Translations under genes and position numbers: made by a program
Notes under the pieces: model-generated
Databases searched by the model: none
The model's input: the letters and a program-made list of their open reading frames with translations, nothing else
What the model was told of the DNA's origin: nothing
Assembly (NCBI GenBank): GCA_016206085.1
Contig: JACQSF010000003.1
Coordinates: 1-52,494, forward strand
Direction of reading: 5' to 3'
DNA length: 52,494 nucleotides
From: Candidatus Uhrbacteria bacterium
GTDB taxonomy: Bacteria; Patescibacteriota; Patescibacteriia; UBA9934; GWF2-40-263
Shown: positions 1 through 6,485 of the stretch, in pieces
Numbering within the stretch: position 1 is the first letter of the stretch
Layout of the letters: the number at the start of each line of letters is the position of its first letter

Positions 1-245
1 ATGGAACCCATTCCTAGTACGAGAGGACCGGAATGGACGAACCTCTAGTGTACCGGTTGTCCTGCCAAGGGCATCGCCGGGTAGCTACGTTCGGCTCGGA
101 TAAGCGCTGAAAGCATCTAAGTGCGAAGCCGTTCCAAAGATAAGTCTTCATTTGAGTCCCCTCAGAGATGATGAGGTTGATAGGCCGTAGGTGTACGCGT
201 CGTAAGACGTTCAGCCGAGCGGTACTAATAGGACGAGCTCTACAA
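1..245 (+). rRNA. 23S ribosomal RNA, 3' end (partial)
   Basis: The window opens inside the last part of 23S rRNA. The sarcin-ricin loop core AGTACGAGAGGACCGG lies at 17-32. The usual 3' helix sequence with CGGTACTAATAGG lies near 219-232. The 5' part is outside the window. The exact 3' end is set by comparison with the family and may be off by about 10 nt. All ORFs over this stretch are spurious. Confidence 0.95.
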
Positions 246-436
246 CCACTTCTGTATTTGATCCAAAACTGGCGATCTGCTTGCTTTTCGAACAAAAATT
301 CTTTCACCGACCACTTGGTCGGCTCAAGAACTTTTTGTCCTGCAGAGCTGCGCATCTCATCCAGTTTAGAATCAAATCCAAACTTGATTCCCAAAATCTT
401 GTCACTACCCTTTTCAGTTACAAATTAATCGAGTTC
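246..436 (+). other. 23S-5S internal transcribed spacer with processing stem
   Basis: This short spacer holds no gene. TTTGATCCAAAACTGG (257-272) pairs with CCAGTTTAGAATCAAA (361-376). A smaller hairpin CCGACC/GGTCGG sits at 307-322. The long-range stem is of the kind cut by RNase III during rRNA maturation. The pairing is read from the sequence; the processing role is inferred. Confidence 0.55.
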
Positions 437-556
437 AATGTTTCCGGTGCCTCTTGCTGTGAGGTCACACCTGTTCCCATCCCGAACACAGCCGTTAAGC
501 TCACATGCGCCGATGGTAGTGCGATTGTGCGAGAGTAGGTTGGTGCCGGGAACATT
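437..556 (+). rRNA. 5S ribosomal RNA
   Basis: The 5S signatures are present in order: the GAGGTCACACCTGTTCCCAT loop region, CCGAACACAG, and CGATGGTAGTGCG with GCGAGAGTAGG. The ends pair through CCGGTGCC (444-451) and GGTGCCGGG (542-550). The outer GTTCAATG/CATTGAAC pair extends the terminal stem and may belong to the precursor, so the mature ends are approximate. It completes the rRNA operon seen upstream. Confidence 0.93.
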
Positions 557-601
557 GAACTTGATTTTTTGTTTGGGCCGATGCTGGAAGTGAACGAGCG
601 T

Positions 602-747
602 ATAGATCACTTTGAATTACGAAACTCGATGAGATTTGCGTGAACGGGCTGACGATCCCCGCGAACCCTATGAAAACATAGGGAGAGCGGGGTCGGCGGG
701 CGCCCGTGAACGCAAAGATCGCGAGTTTCGTAATTCAACATAGATCA
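602..747. mobile_element. MITE-like palindromic insertion with 8-bp target duplication
   Basis: A roughly 130-bp fold-back element (610-739) has long imperfect terminal inverted repeats: TTGAATTACGAAACTCG at 612-628 and its exact complement at 722-738, continuing inward through TTTGCGT/ACGCAAA and CGGGC/GCCCG to a CCCTATG/CATAGGG tip. The octamer ATAGATCA occurs directly on both sides (602-609 and 740-747), as a target-site duplication would. Removing the element and one octamer restores a clean hairpin (GTATAGATCAAGC/GCTTGGTCTATAC). It encodes no protein, so any mobility would depend on a transposase elsewhere. A structured RNA is the alternative. Confidence 0.7.
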
Positions 748-784
748 AGCCTCGCTTGGTCTATACCGAGTGAACGACAACAAT

Positions 785-842
785 CTGGAGGCGCTAGCCG
801 ACAGATGGTAGTGCGTTTGCGCGAGAGTAGGTCGGCGCCAGG
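785..842 (+). pseudogene. Truncated 5S rRNA fragment (3' half)
   Basis: The stretch GATGGTAGTGCG...GCGAGAGTAGG repeats the 3' half of the 5S gene located about 290 bp upstream. The 5' half of 5S is absent. The fragment folds into its own hairpin, with GGCGCTAGCCGAC pairing with GTCGGCGCC. It looks like a relic of a second 5S copy or a partial duplication. It cannot form a full 5S fold. Confidence 0.7.
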
Positions 843-862
843 ACAAAGGATTTTTTGTTTTG

Positions 863-868
863 TATAAT
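863..868 (+). promoter_or_regulatory. -10 box directly before ATG 877 (leaderless)
   Basis: A perfect TATAAT lies eight bases before the ATG at 877. Transcription would therefore start at or just before the start codon. No Shine-Dalgarno fits between them. A clear -35 is not visible. Confidence 0.6.
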
Positions 869-876
869 GCGGACAT

Positions 877-987
877 ATGGATTCTCAACCAAAGAAAGAC
901 TGCACGATCTGCCGCCTCTTTAAAAATGTCTTTATCTTCACCTTTGGGGTGTTGGTGGGAATTATTGGAACCACCCTGTTCGCCTAG
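877..987 (+). CDS. Small single-span membrane protein, 36 aa
   Basis: This short reading frame encodes a peptide that starts MDSQPKKDCTICRLF. It has a Cys-X2-Cys pair at residues 9-12, followed by one hydrophobic segment (about residues 17-36) rich in Phe, Val, Gly and Ile, and it ends in -LFA. The layout is a short cytosolic, possibly metal-binding head plus one membrane anchor. A perfect -10 box eight bases upstream supports the start. A hairpin follows before the next gene. I do not recognise the family and the function is unknown. Confidence 0.55.
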   Translation: MDSQPKKDCTICRLFKNVFIFTFGVLVGIIGTTLFA

Positions 988-996
988 TTGTCAACC

Positions 997-1036
997 TTGT
1001 AAAAAAAGCGCTTCTTGTTACTATAGAGGCGCTTTT
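997..1036 (+). promoter_or_regulatory. Promoter and hairpin ahead of the nucleotidyltransferase gene
   Basis: TTGTAA (997-1002) and TACTAT (1019-1024), 16 bp apart, read as a promoter for the gene at 1037. AAAAGCGC (1004-1011) pairs with GCGCTTTT (1029-1036), giving a hairpin that ends in a short T run exactly at the ATG. It could end transcription from upstream. Confidence 0.4.
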
Positions 1037-1789
1037 ATGACATTTCGATTTATCATTCTCGCGGCTGGAAAAGGCACGCGCATGAAACAAGAACTTCCTA
1101 AGGCGCTTACCCCCATTGGGGGGAAGCCCATCCTTCAGCATCTCTACGAATCAGTCGAGGCGTCTGGTGTTGATGGGGTTCCTGTGATCGTGATCGGTTC
1201 GGATCAGCCAAAATTATGCGAGGCGTGGAATGGGGTATGCGAATACGTCGTGCAGCATGAACAATTAGGTACAGCTCATGCGGTGAATGTCTGTCGCGAT
1301 GCCGTCACAAATGCGGACGCGATTATTGTTTTGTACGGTGACCACCCTTTCATTTCCAAAGAGACACTTCAGCGACTCGCGCACCTTCACGAAACAAGCG
1401 ACGGCATGCTCTCCATGATGACGACAACGGTTCCCTCATTTGATGCATGGCCTATCTATTTTCATTGGGGACGTATTGTTCGCGATAAGCATGGCCAGAT
1501 CATGGCGATTCGTGAATATAAAGACGCGATGGAAAGTGAGCAGGCCATCACAGAGGTAAATCCAGCGTTGTATTGTTTCAATACAACGTGGCTCTGGAAC
1601 AATATTGGTCAGGTGAAAAATTTGAACGCAAAGGGTGAATATTACCTCACAGACCTCGTGGAGCTTGCCGTCGCACAAGGGCACGATATTGCCAGTATGC
1701 GCATTCCACCGGAAGAAGCAGTCGGGATAAATAGCCAAGAGGAACGCATGATTGCAGAGGAACTCCTCACACGACGACATGGCTCCTAA
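1037..1789 (+). CDS. Sugar-nucleotide-type NTP transferase (GlmU N-domain-like)
   Basis: The 250-residue protein has the NTP-transferase Rossmann-type fold. The signature AAGKGTRM sits at about residues 8-15, with PKALTPIGGKPIL just after, LGTAHAV near residue 80 and the metal-site YGDHP near residue 100. These match the uridylyltransferase half of GlmU, which joins UTP and N-acetylglucosamine-1-phosphate. The C-terminal left-handed beta-helix acetyltransferase domain of GlmU is absent, so the substrate could be another sugar phosphate. I chose ATG 1037 because homology begins there; the longer open frame upstream is not conserved-looking. The next gene overlaps by 11 nt, so the two are probably co-translated. 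Confidence 0.85.
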   Translation: MTFRFIILAAGKGTRMKQELPKALTPIGGKPILQHLYESVEASGVDGVPVIVIGSDQPKLCEAWNGVCEYVVQHEQLGTAHAVNVCRDAVTNADAIIVLYGDHPFISKETLQRLAHLHETSDGMLSMMTTTVPSFDAWPIYFHWGRIVRDKHGQIMAIREYKDAMESEQAITEVNPALYCFNTTWLWNNIGQVKNLNAKGEYYLTDLVELAVAQGHDIASMRIPPEEAVGINSQEERMIAEELLTRRHGS

Positions 1790-2324
1790 GCTCATCATCA
1801 TCGGGGGTTCGCTTGCCACAGGGAAGTCGACCCTTTCAAAAAAAATTGCAGACGCGTTGGGAATCCAGCGCGTTTCTTTGGATGAAATCAAGGAAGTATT
1901 ATTCGATGTTGGGGGCTATCGAGATCGCGAATGGTCAAAGGAGATCGGTCGACTTGCGTTTCCGGTGTTTCGTGATCTTGTTGAATTACATCTTAAACGA
2001 GAGGAGAGTGTGCTCGCAGAAGCGACGTTCTTATGGCCAAGCGATCGCGAGTGGCTTCACGCGTTTTCACAAATGTATGATGTTGAGCTTGTACAGATTT
2101 GGCTCACAAGCGATCCGCACGTAGCGCGTAAGCGTTTTATTGAGCGAGCCAACTCAACACGACATCCAGGCCACAATGATTCGCTTGAGGAAGTCATGGA
2201 TGAATTTGATCAGCGGTTTTTCAATAAAACCTTCGTTCCACTTCCTATCGATGGGAAAACAAAAATCGTGGACACGACGGATTTCGCCACCGTAGACCAC
2301 GATGAAATTTTGAAATGGATTTAG
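1779..2324 (+). CDS. P-loop kinase (AAA_33 / zeta-like), 181 aa
   Basis: A Walker A motif GGSLATGKST at about residues 9-18 is followed by an SLDEIKEVLF segment and a lid-like region with Arg residues (ARKRFIERA). This is the pattern of small ATP-dependent phosphotransferases of the AAA_33, zeta-toxin and adenylylsulfate-kinase-like groups. The substrate cannot be read from sequence. The start at 1779 lies inside the end of the nucleotidyltransferase gene, which points to translational coupling. The two enzymes may act on the same metabolite. The 3' end overlaps the convergent mazG-like gene by 4 nt. Confidence 0.7.
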   Translation: MAPKLIIIGGSLATGKSTLSKKIADALGIQRVSLDEIKEVLFDVGGYRDREWSKEIGRLAFPVFRDLVELHLKREESVLAEATFLWPSDREWLHAFSQMYDVELVQIWLTSDPHVARKRFIERANSTRHPGHNDSLEEVMDEFDQRFFNKTFVPLPIDGKTKIVDTTDFATVDHDEILKWI

Positions 2325-2650
2325 CGGTTGTCTCCGTCGCCTCCGAGGGTTCCTCGTTCTTTTCGCGAAAACAATTTCTCTAGGTTTGCTTGCGCGATGT
2401 CGTCAAGATTGAGGTTGAGTTCTTTTGCGAGGGCGGCGAGATACCACAACACGTCTCCAAGCTCACTGCGGAGAATCTCCCGGTACTCGTCGGTGACCTT
2501 TCCGCCGTGATCACGCATCACCTTCTTTATTTTGTTGAGCACCTCGCCCGTCTCGCCTCCTAAACCGAGTGCAGGATAGTAGAGGTTTTGGCCAGCATTT
2601 GGATACAGAGCGGTCGTTTTGGCTTTTGTTTGATATTCAGAAAAATTCAT
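2321..2650 (-). CDS. MazG-like nucleotide pyrophosphohydrolase
   Basis: The 109-residue all-alpha protein carries the MazG/dUTPase-like metal motif: GLGGETGEV (about residues 29-37) and SELGDVLWYL (about 63-72), that is two Glu pairs and an Asp. Such enzymes hydrolyse (d)NTPs to monophosphates and pyrophosphate, cleaning the nucleotide pool. Its start overlaps the stop of the MazF-like gene (ATGA), so toxin and MazG are translated together. This copies the mazE-mazF-mazG order known from E. coli, where MazG modulates nucleotide signals connected to the toxin. Confidence 0.85.
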   Translation of the reverse strand: MNFSEYQTKAKTTALYPNAGQNLYYPALGLGGETGEVLNKIKKVMRDHGGKVTDEYREILRSELGDVLWYLAALAKELNLNLDDIAQANLEKLFSRKERGTLGGDGDNR

Positions 2651-2982
2651 AGGGCAAAGTGTTTGCGTAGGTATCCGCGCACCTTTCGTAAGACGGGACT
2701 GTTGGCCTCACCGACCCTTTTGATAAATCGAACTGAGTCAAAGGAAGAGATTTGTCTTACACGGATGACCGAATCGCTTGCTAGGCGGTTTTTTGAATCT
2801 TTTCCGATAAAAACATCAGGCTCCTGCCATGTCTGGATTTTCGAAGAGATAGGCATGACCGTCACCAGCGATGAGGTGTCAAAAATTTCATCAGATTGGA
2901 TTACAAGAGCTGGCCGAACCTTGCGGCACTCGTGCCCGATACTCGGCTCAAAGTTTACTAAGTAGATTTCTCCTTGCCGCAT
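2647..2982 (-). CDS. MazF/PemK-family mRNA interferase toxin
   Basis: The 111-residue protein begins MRQGEIYLVNF, followed by KVRPALVIQSDE and VTVMPISSK, all typical of the PemK/MazF beta-barrel RNases. RPALVIQ and the VRVRQI strand frame the active site. I chose the ATG at 2982, one base after the antitoxin stop, because family homology starts there. A longer frame starting at 3009 would overlap the antitoxin. The gene sits between a Phd-like antitoxin and a MazG-like enzyme in one transcript. MazF enzymes cut single-stranded RNA at short motifs; the target of this one is unknown. Confidence 0.87.
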   Translation of the reverse strand: MRQGEIYLVNFEPSIGHECRKVRPALVIQSDEIFDTSSLVTVMPISSKIQTWQEPDVFIGKDSKNRLASDSVIRVRQISSFDSVRFIKRVGEANSPVLRKVRGYLRKHFAL

Positions 2983-2983
2983 A

Positions 2984-3223
2984 TCACTTAAGGGCAAGGT
3001 AATAGGCAATCTCTTCCTTCGTCAGAAAATCATTTCCCATATCTGTTATCGCCGCCTGTTCAATATCAGAATCAGTCGCCTCTTCGAGGGTTTCGATTGG
3101 GGTTAATTTTGCAATCGGTTTGCTCTGGTGGATAAGAAAGAATTCTTCGCCTTTAGCGAGTCGCATGCGAATCGCCGGCAAGTCAGTACGTAGTTCTTTT
3201 GTTGAGATAAATTTCATATTCAA
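2984..3223 (-). CDS. Phd/YefM-like antitoxin
   Basis: The 79-residue protein opens with MKFISTKELRTDLPAIRMRLAKGEEFFLI (described here in two parts: the helix STKELRTDLPAI and the strand GEEFFLIHQSKPIAKLTPI). That is the Phd/YefM N-terminal fold, which binds DNA as a dimer. The acidic C-terminal tail would wrap the toxin. Two in-frame ATGs (3223 and 3217) could start it. It is the first gene of a three-gene module with mazF- and mazG-like genes and probably represses the promoter at 3239-3266. Confidence 0.8.
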   Translation of the reverse strand: MNMKFISTKELRTDLPAIRMRLAKGEEFFLIHQSKPIAKLTPIETLEEATDSDIEQAAITDMGNDFLTKEEIAYYLALK

Positions 3224-3238
3224 AACAAGATCAACTTT

Positions 3239-3288
3239 AGTTTATCATCGAACACATTTCTGTCAATTCATTTTGATCGTGTTACACT
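3239..3288. promoter_or_regulatory. Divergent promoters: antitoxin operon (-) and EndoQ-like gene (+)
   Basis: On the minus strand TTGACA (3266-3261) and TAAACT (3244-3239) are 16 bp apart and would start just before the antitoxin ATG. On the plus strand TACACT (3283-3288) lies nine bases before ATG 3298, giving an almost leaderless message. The two promoters share the central sequence, so antitoxin binding here could affect both. Confidence 0.6.
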
Positions 3289-3297
3289 ATCGTCGTT

Positions 3298-4554
3298 ATG
3301 CGCACCATTGTCGACTGGCATATTCATTCCAAGTATTCTCGAGCGTGCTCGAAGCAACTTGAGTTACCGGTGATTGATCAGTGGTGCGCACGCAAGGGGA
3401 TTGATATTGTGACGACGGGGGATTGGACGCATCCGGCATGGTTGGCGCACATTAAGGAGAATCTCGAGGAAAAACGGCAGGGAATTTTTGGGCTCAAGAG
3501 TGGTGGCACGCGTGAGTTCATGCTCGTGCAAGAAGTGAGTCAGATCTATAAAAAGGGCGATAAGACACGACGCATCCATAACCTCGTGTTCTCCCCATCG
3601 ATTGAAACCTGCGAGAAGGTCATCGCGGAGTTTACACGTCGCAATTTCAACTTGAAGGCGGACGGCCGTCCCATTCTTGGGATCGACTCTGAAGACCTCT
3701 ACAAACTCCTCAAAGATATCGACGAGAAGATTATTCTTATTCCCGCGCACGCATGGACACCGTGGTACGCCGTGTTTGGGAGCAAATCAGGTTTCGATTC
3801 CCTGGAAGAATGTTTTGGCTCCATGAGTAAGTACATCTACGCGATCGAAACAGGACTTTCCTCCAACCCCATGATGAACTGGCAACTCTCAGGACTCGAT
3901 TCGGTTGTCATGATTTCAAACTCCGACGCTCATTCGCCACGAAATCTTGGTCGTGAAGCAAATGTGTTTGAGTTTCCAGAACCACCAACGTATGACGAGT
4001 TCGTCCGTGTGTTGCGTGAACAAGATGCGAGTCGATTCAAGTACACGATTGAATTCTACCCCGAAGAAGGAAAGTATCACTTTGATGGATGTGCGAGCTG
4101 TCAGTTTTCGTGTGAACCGGAAGAATCAAAACGGATCGCCAAGCGATGTCCGACCTGTCATCGTCCTCTGACGCTTGGTGTGCATCATCGTGTGGAAGAA
4201 CTTGCGGATCGTGATGCGTCGTCTGTATCGAATCGAAAGATTCCATTTAAGTCGATCGTTCCGCTTGCGGAGATTCTTGCGGAGGTCTACGGAGTATCAT
4301 CAACGCAATCAAAGAAAGTTGAGACAGAGTATCTGCGATTGACGGATGAACTCGCCGATGAGTTTACACTTCTTCTAGACACACCTATTGAGGCCATTCG
4401 TTCAAAAGCTTCCAGCACATATCTCGCCACGGCTATTGAAAAAATGCGTGTAGGGGATCTCAAGATTCAACCTGGATATGATGGTCTATACGGAACGGTA
4501 AGGATCTTTGGGGAGAATGGTCCCCCTGCAGCAAAACAATCAAGTCTTCTATAA
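3298..4554 (+). CDS. Endonuclease Q-like PHP-domain DNA repair nuclease
   Basis: The 418-residue protein begins with a PHP metal motif, DWHIHSKYSRACSK (residues 5-18), and continues with TTGDWTHP, IPAHAWTPW and SNSDAHSP. These His/Asp clusters bind the catalytic metals. A Cys-rich zinc ribbon follows near residues 265-287 (CASC...CPTC). This order matches endonuclease Q, which nicks DNA 5' of uracil, hypoxanthine, xanthine and abasic sites; homologues are sometimes labelled UvrD-helicase-like. The start has a -10 box nine bases upstream and no Shine-Dalgarno. The gene ends in a bidirectional terminator. EndoQ is well known in archaea and rare in bacteria. Confidence 0.82.
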   Translation: MRTIVDWHIHSKYSRACSKQLELPVIDQWCARKGIDIVTTGDWTHPAWLAHIKENLEEKRQGIFGLKSGGTREFMLVQEVSQIYKKGDKTRRIHNLVFSPSIETCEKVIAEFTRRNFNLKADGRPILGIDSEDLYKLLKDIDEKIILIPAHAWTPWYAVFGSKSGFDSLEECFGSMSKYIYAIETGLSSNPMMNWQLSGLDSVVMISNSDAHSPRNLGREANVFEFPEPPTYDEFVRVLREQDASRFKYTIEFYPEEGKYHFDGCASCQFSCEPEESKRIAKRCPTCHRPLTLGVHHRVEELADRDASSVSNRKIPFKSIVPLAEILAEVYGVSSTQSKKVETEYLRLTDELADEFTLLLDTPIEAIRSKASSTYLATAIEKMRVGDLKIQPGYDGLYGTVRIFGENGPPAAKQSSLL

Positions 4555-4592
4555 AAAACACCCTTCCGCGCGTCCGGGAGGGTGTTTTCTTT
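4555..4592. terminator. Bidirectional intrinsic terminator
   Basis: AAAACACCCT (4555-4564) pairs with AGGGTGTTTT (4579-4588). A T-rich tail follows on the plus strand and an A/T tail on the minus strand. It serves the EndoQ-like gene and the convergent lysine-rich peptide gene. Confidence 0.85.
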
Positions 4593-4605
4593 TGTCTTAG
4601 AAAGA

Positions 4606-4704
4606 CTATTTGCGCTTCTTAGCTGCCTTGCGCTTTGCTGGTCGCTTCGCGGCTTTTCGCTTTGGAGCTGCCTTGCGCTTGGCGACCTTTTTCTTTGCTG
4701 CCAT
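4606..4704 (-). CDS. Lysine/alanine-rich histone-like peptide, 32 aa
   Basis: The frame encodes only Ala, Lys, Arg, Pro and one Val after the initial Met: MAAKKKVAKRKAAPKRKAAK, then a similar tail ending in KKRK. Over half the residues are basic. The AAPK/AAK repeats resemble the C-terminal tails of histone H1-like and HU-like proteins, so nucleic-acid binding or compaction is the likely role. A good promoter (4881-4909) and a roughly 170-nt structured leader precede it, and a shared terminator follows. Codons are nearly all AAG/AAA, GCC/GCA and CGC/CGA. Confidence 0.75.
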   Translation of the reverse strand: MAAKKKVAKRKAAPKRKAAKRPAKRKAAKKRK

Positions 4705-4875
4705 AGAATGTTTGAAGTTCTGAATCACCTCCCTGATGACAAGGGTCATCAGTCAGAACCCTACGGTTCCTCCTTGAGGTGCAGAATGGTTAACGTGCTC
4801 GATCGAGCACTGCACTTGAAATTAATGAACGTGCAGTTGATGGTCGTTGATGAAAGACGCGCTTCATCTCCGATA
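4705..4875 (-). promoter_or_regulatory. Long structured 5' leader of the lysine-rich peptide gene
   Basis: Between the promoter and the ATG lie about 170 nt. They contain a perfect 16-bp palindrome GTGCTCGATCGAGCAC (4795-4810), a TGATGAC/GTCATCA hairpin (4733-4750) and a GAACC/GGTTC hairpin. Two anti-16S matches are present, AAGGAGG and GGGAGGTGATT. The second is unusually long but about 20 nt from the ATG. Translational control by folding is plausible. Confidence 0.45.
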
Positions 4876-4880
4876 TAGAT

Positions 4881-4909
4881 ATTGTAAGAGAAAAAAAAAA
4901 TTCCAACAA
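4881..4909 (-). promoter_or_regulatory. Promoter of the lysine-rich peptide gene
   Basis: TTGTTG (4909-4904) and TACAAT (4886-4881) are separated by 17 bp, which include a run of ten T. Confidence 0.65.
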
Positions 4910-4916
4910 GAGTTGA

Positions 4917-6218
4917 TTACGTTTTTACTTCAACAGGTGTTTCCACAACAGTCCACTCATACAACCACTGAATGTTTGTAAGATTCACATTCACACACCC
5001 GTGTGACATTTGATGTCCAAAGTTATTGTGCCACGGCGCATAGTGAATATAGATGTGCGGGTAGATACGAAGATTGTACGGGATCCATCCGAGATCGTAA
5101 TTCCGTGGATCGTTTTCTCCATAGCTCCACGCGTAGTGTACGAGAGGAACTTTTTCAAGCACTGTGTGCGTACCAAGAGGTGTGGCGTTGTTGAGTCCGC
5201 TTGAAATGAGAAAGGAATTCTGCAGAATTCCGCGTTCAAATGCATAAAGACGCTGTTCGGATACATCGACTTCGATTCGTTGTTCTTCTACATTGTCATC
5301 AAAAAGAAATCGACCTGGTGCAAAGAGAAGTTGATTTCCAAATGAGGCGAGAGAGGCGTGTTCAACTGAGAGAGTTTGTGTCGAGGCATTCATGAGATTG
5401 TAGAGTGTTGAGCTCGAACTCGTTGAGAGGAAGATTTCATTCTGTACCACCGTGAGTGACTCTACTCCACGCCCATCAATGGAAAGAGTTTCTTCCGAAG
5501 TTGTTGTTGGCGAGGTGTGGATAACTACGTTTTTGATCGTTGGTGTGGAAGTGAATTGTTGTACGAGAGTGAGTCTTGAATCGTTTATCACACCGATAAG
5601 TCCGGATCGATCACTCGCGGCAAACGCGAAAAAATTTTCTTCAAGCTGTTGGGTTCCGTTCCATGACCAGATACGTACATGCGGCCCCCCGCCTGATGCG
5701 GGGAGTGTTACAAGCTCTGCGCGATCATCATCTATCAGATTTCCACACGCAAGATTTACTCCCGCGCGCATTCCTTTGTCATAGGCAAAGAACCCGCCAT
5801 CATCGATTGCTTTCCCATAGCGATCAAAGATGCGGATATGCGGTCCACCTCCACGTTGAGGAGCCACGATGATCTCGGGGTATCCATCCCCGGTCAGATC
5901 GCAGGTCGTGACATTGATTCCTACTCCCAGCGTTGGGTCGTAGGCAAGAAAATTTCCAATTTCACTTCCATCTTGCCGGAGAACTCGTACGCGAGGTTCT
6001 AATCCCATCCCGTTGCCAACAATGATCTCAAAGACACCGTCGTCACCAAGGTCAGCAACGGCAAGACTTACCCCTGAGACATCATTCATGTTCGGGAGTT
6101 CAAGCGAAATGGTGCCGTCGATTGAATCGAGCCAGATACGTGTCGAATGATAAGCCAGGGTCAGTCGACCAGGCGTGAGCAAACTCAGGCAGCACAGCAC
6201 GACGAACAGGCGTTTCAT
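4917..6218 (-). CDS. Exported FG-GAP repeat protein with L,D-transpeptidase (YkuD) domain
   Basis: The 433-residue protein starts MKRLFVVLCCLSLLTPG, a signal peptide. Residues about 35-190 carry FG-GAP/VCBS-type repeats (VADLGDDGVFEIIVGNG, CDLTGDGYPEIIVAPQ, with GGGPHVRIW). The C-terminal 120 residues are a YkuD domain: EVDVSEQRLYAFERG, then HIYIHYA and the catalytic SHGCVN with Cys near 408. YkuD enzymes make 3-3 peptidoglycan cross-links or attach proteins to the wall. The beta-propeller-like repeats may bind cell-surface sugar or protein. I chose the ATG at 6218, since the upstream residues are not signal-like. It lies 54 bp downstream of tRNA-Ala on the same strand. Confidence 0.85.
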   Translation of the reverse strand: MKRLFVVLCCLSLLTPGRLTLAYHSTRIWLDSIDGTISLELPNMNDVSGVSLAVADLGDDGVFEIIVGNGMGLEPRVRVLRQDGSEIGNFLAYDPTLGVGINVTTCDLTGDGYPEIIVAPQRGGGPHIRIFDRYGKAIDDGGFFAYDKGMRAGVNLACGNLIDDDRAELVTLPASGGGPHVRIWSWNGTQQLEENFFAFAASDRSGLIGVINDSRLTLVQQFTSTPTIKNVVIHTSPTTTSEETLSIDGRGVESLTVVQNEIFLSTSSSSTLYNLMNASTQTLSVEHASLASFGNQLLFAPGRFLFDDNVEEQRIEVDVSEQRLYAFERGILQNSFLISSGLNNATPLGTHTVLEKVPLVHYAWSYGENDPRNYDLGWIPYNLRIYPHIYIHYAPWHNNFGHQMSHGCVNVNLTNIQWLYEWTVVETPVEVKT

Positions 6219-6272
6219 AAGTCGGGTGGGTACTCTACGTATTCCACCATTATAACCAAAAACCACCGTTCA

Positions 6273-6348
6273 TGGTGGACCAATGGGGACTCGAACCCCA
6301 GACCCTCTGCTTGCAAAGCAGATGCTCTACCAACTGAGCTATTGGCCC
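6273..6348 (-). tRNA. tRNA-Ala (UGC)
   Basis: On the minus strand the acceptor GGGCCAA pairs with TTGGTCC, followed by A and an encoded CCA. The D arm (AGCTCAGTTGGTAGAGC), anticodon loop TTTGCAA with anticodon TGC (6315-6313) and T arm GGTTCGAGTCC are all present. Confidence 0.95.
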
Positions 6349-6376
6349 ATCAAGAACGATGGTTTTGATCGGCGCA

Positions 6377-6405
6377 ATGATAACAACCAGGGAGTCGGTC
6401 GTCAA
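6377..6405 (-). promoter_or_regulatory. Promoter of tRNA-Ala
   Basis: TTGACG (6405-6400) and TATCAT (6382-6377) are exactly 17 bp apart, with about 28 nt to the tRNA 5' end. Confidence 0.7.
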
Positions 6406-6412
6406 CGAACCA

Positions 6413-6441
6413 TTGACAAAACTTGTATATTTGCTTACTCT
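6413..6441 (+). promoter_or_regulatory. Promoter of the transglycosylase-like gene
   Basis: TTGACA (6413-6418) and TACTCT (6436-6441) are 17 bp apart. The leader ends in AAGGAGACC, a strong Shine-Dalgarno for ATG 6486. Confidence 0.7.
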
Positions 6442-6485
6442 TCGTCGTTCTGCGGGTATGTCGCCCAAAGATAAGGAGACCGGAA

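Noticed and set aside
14..610. ORFs on both strands over the rRNA region
   Set aside because: They lie on 23S and 5S rRNA sequence and have no protein-like features.
4582..4878. 98-codon plus-strand ORF near 4.7 kb
   Set aside because: Opposite strand of the lysine-rich peptide and its leader; Leu/Cys-rich composition is the complement of Lys/Ala codons.
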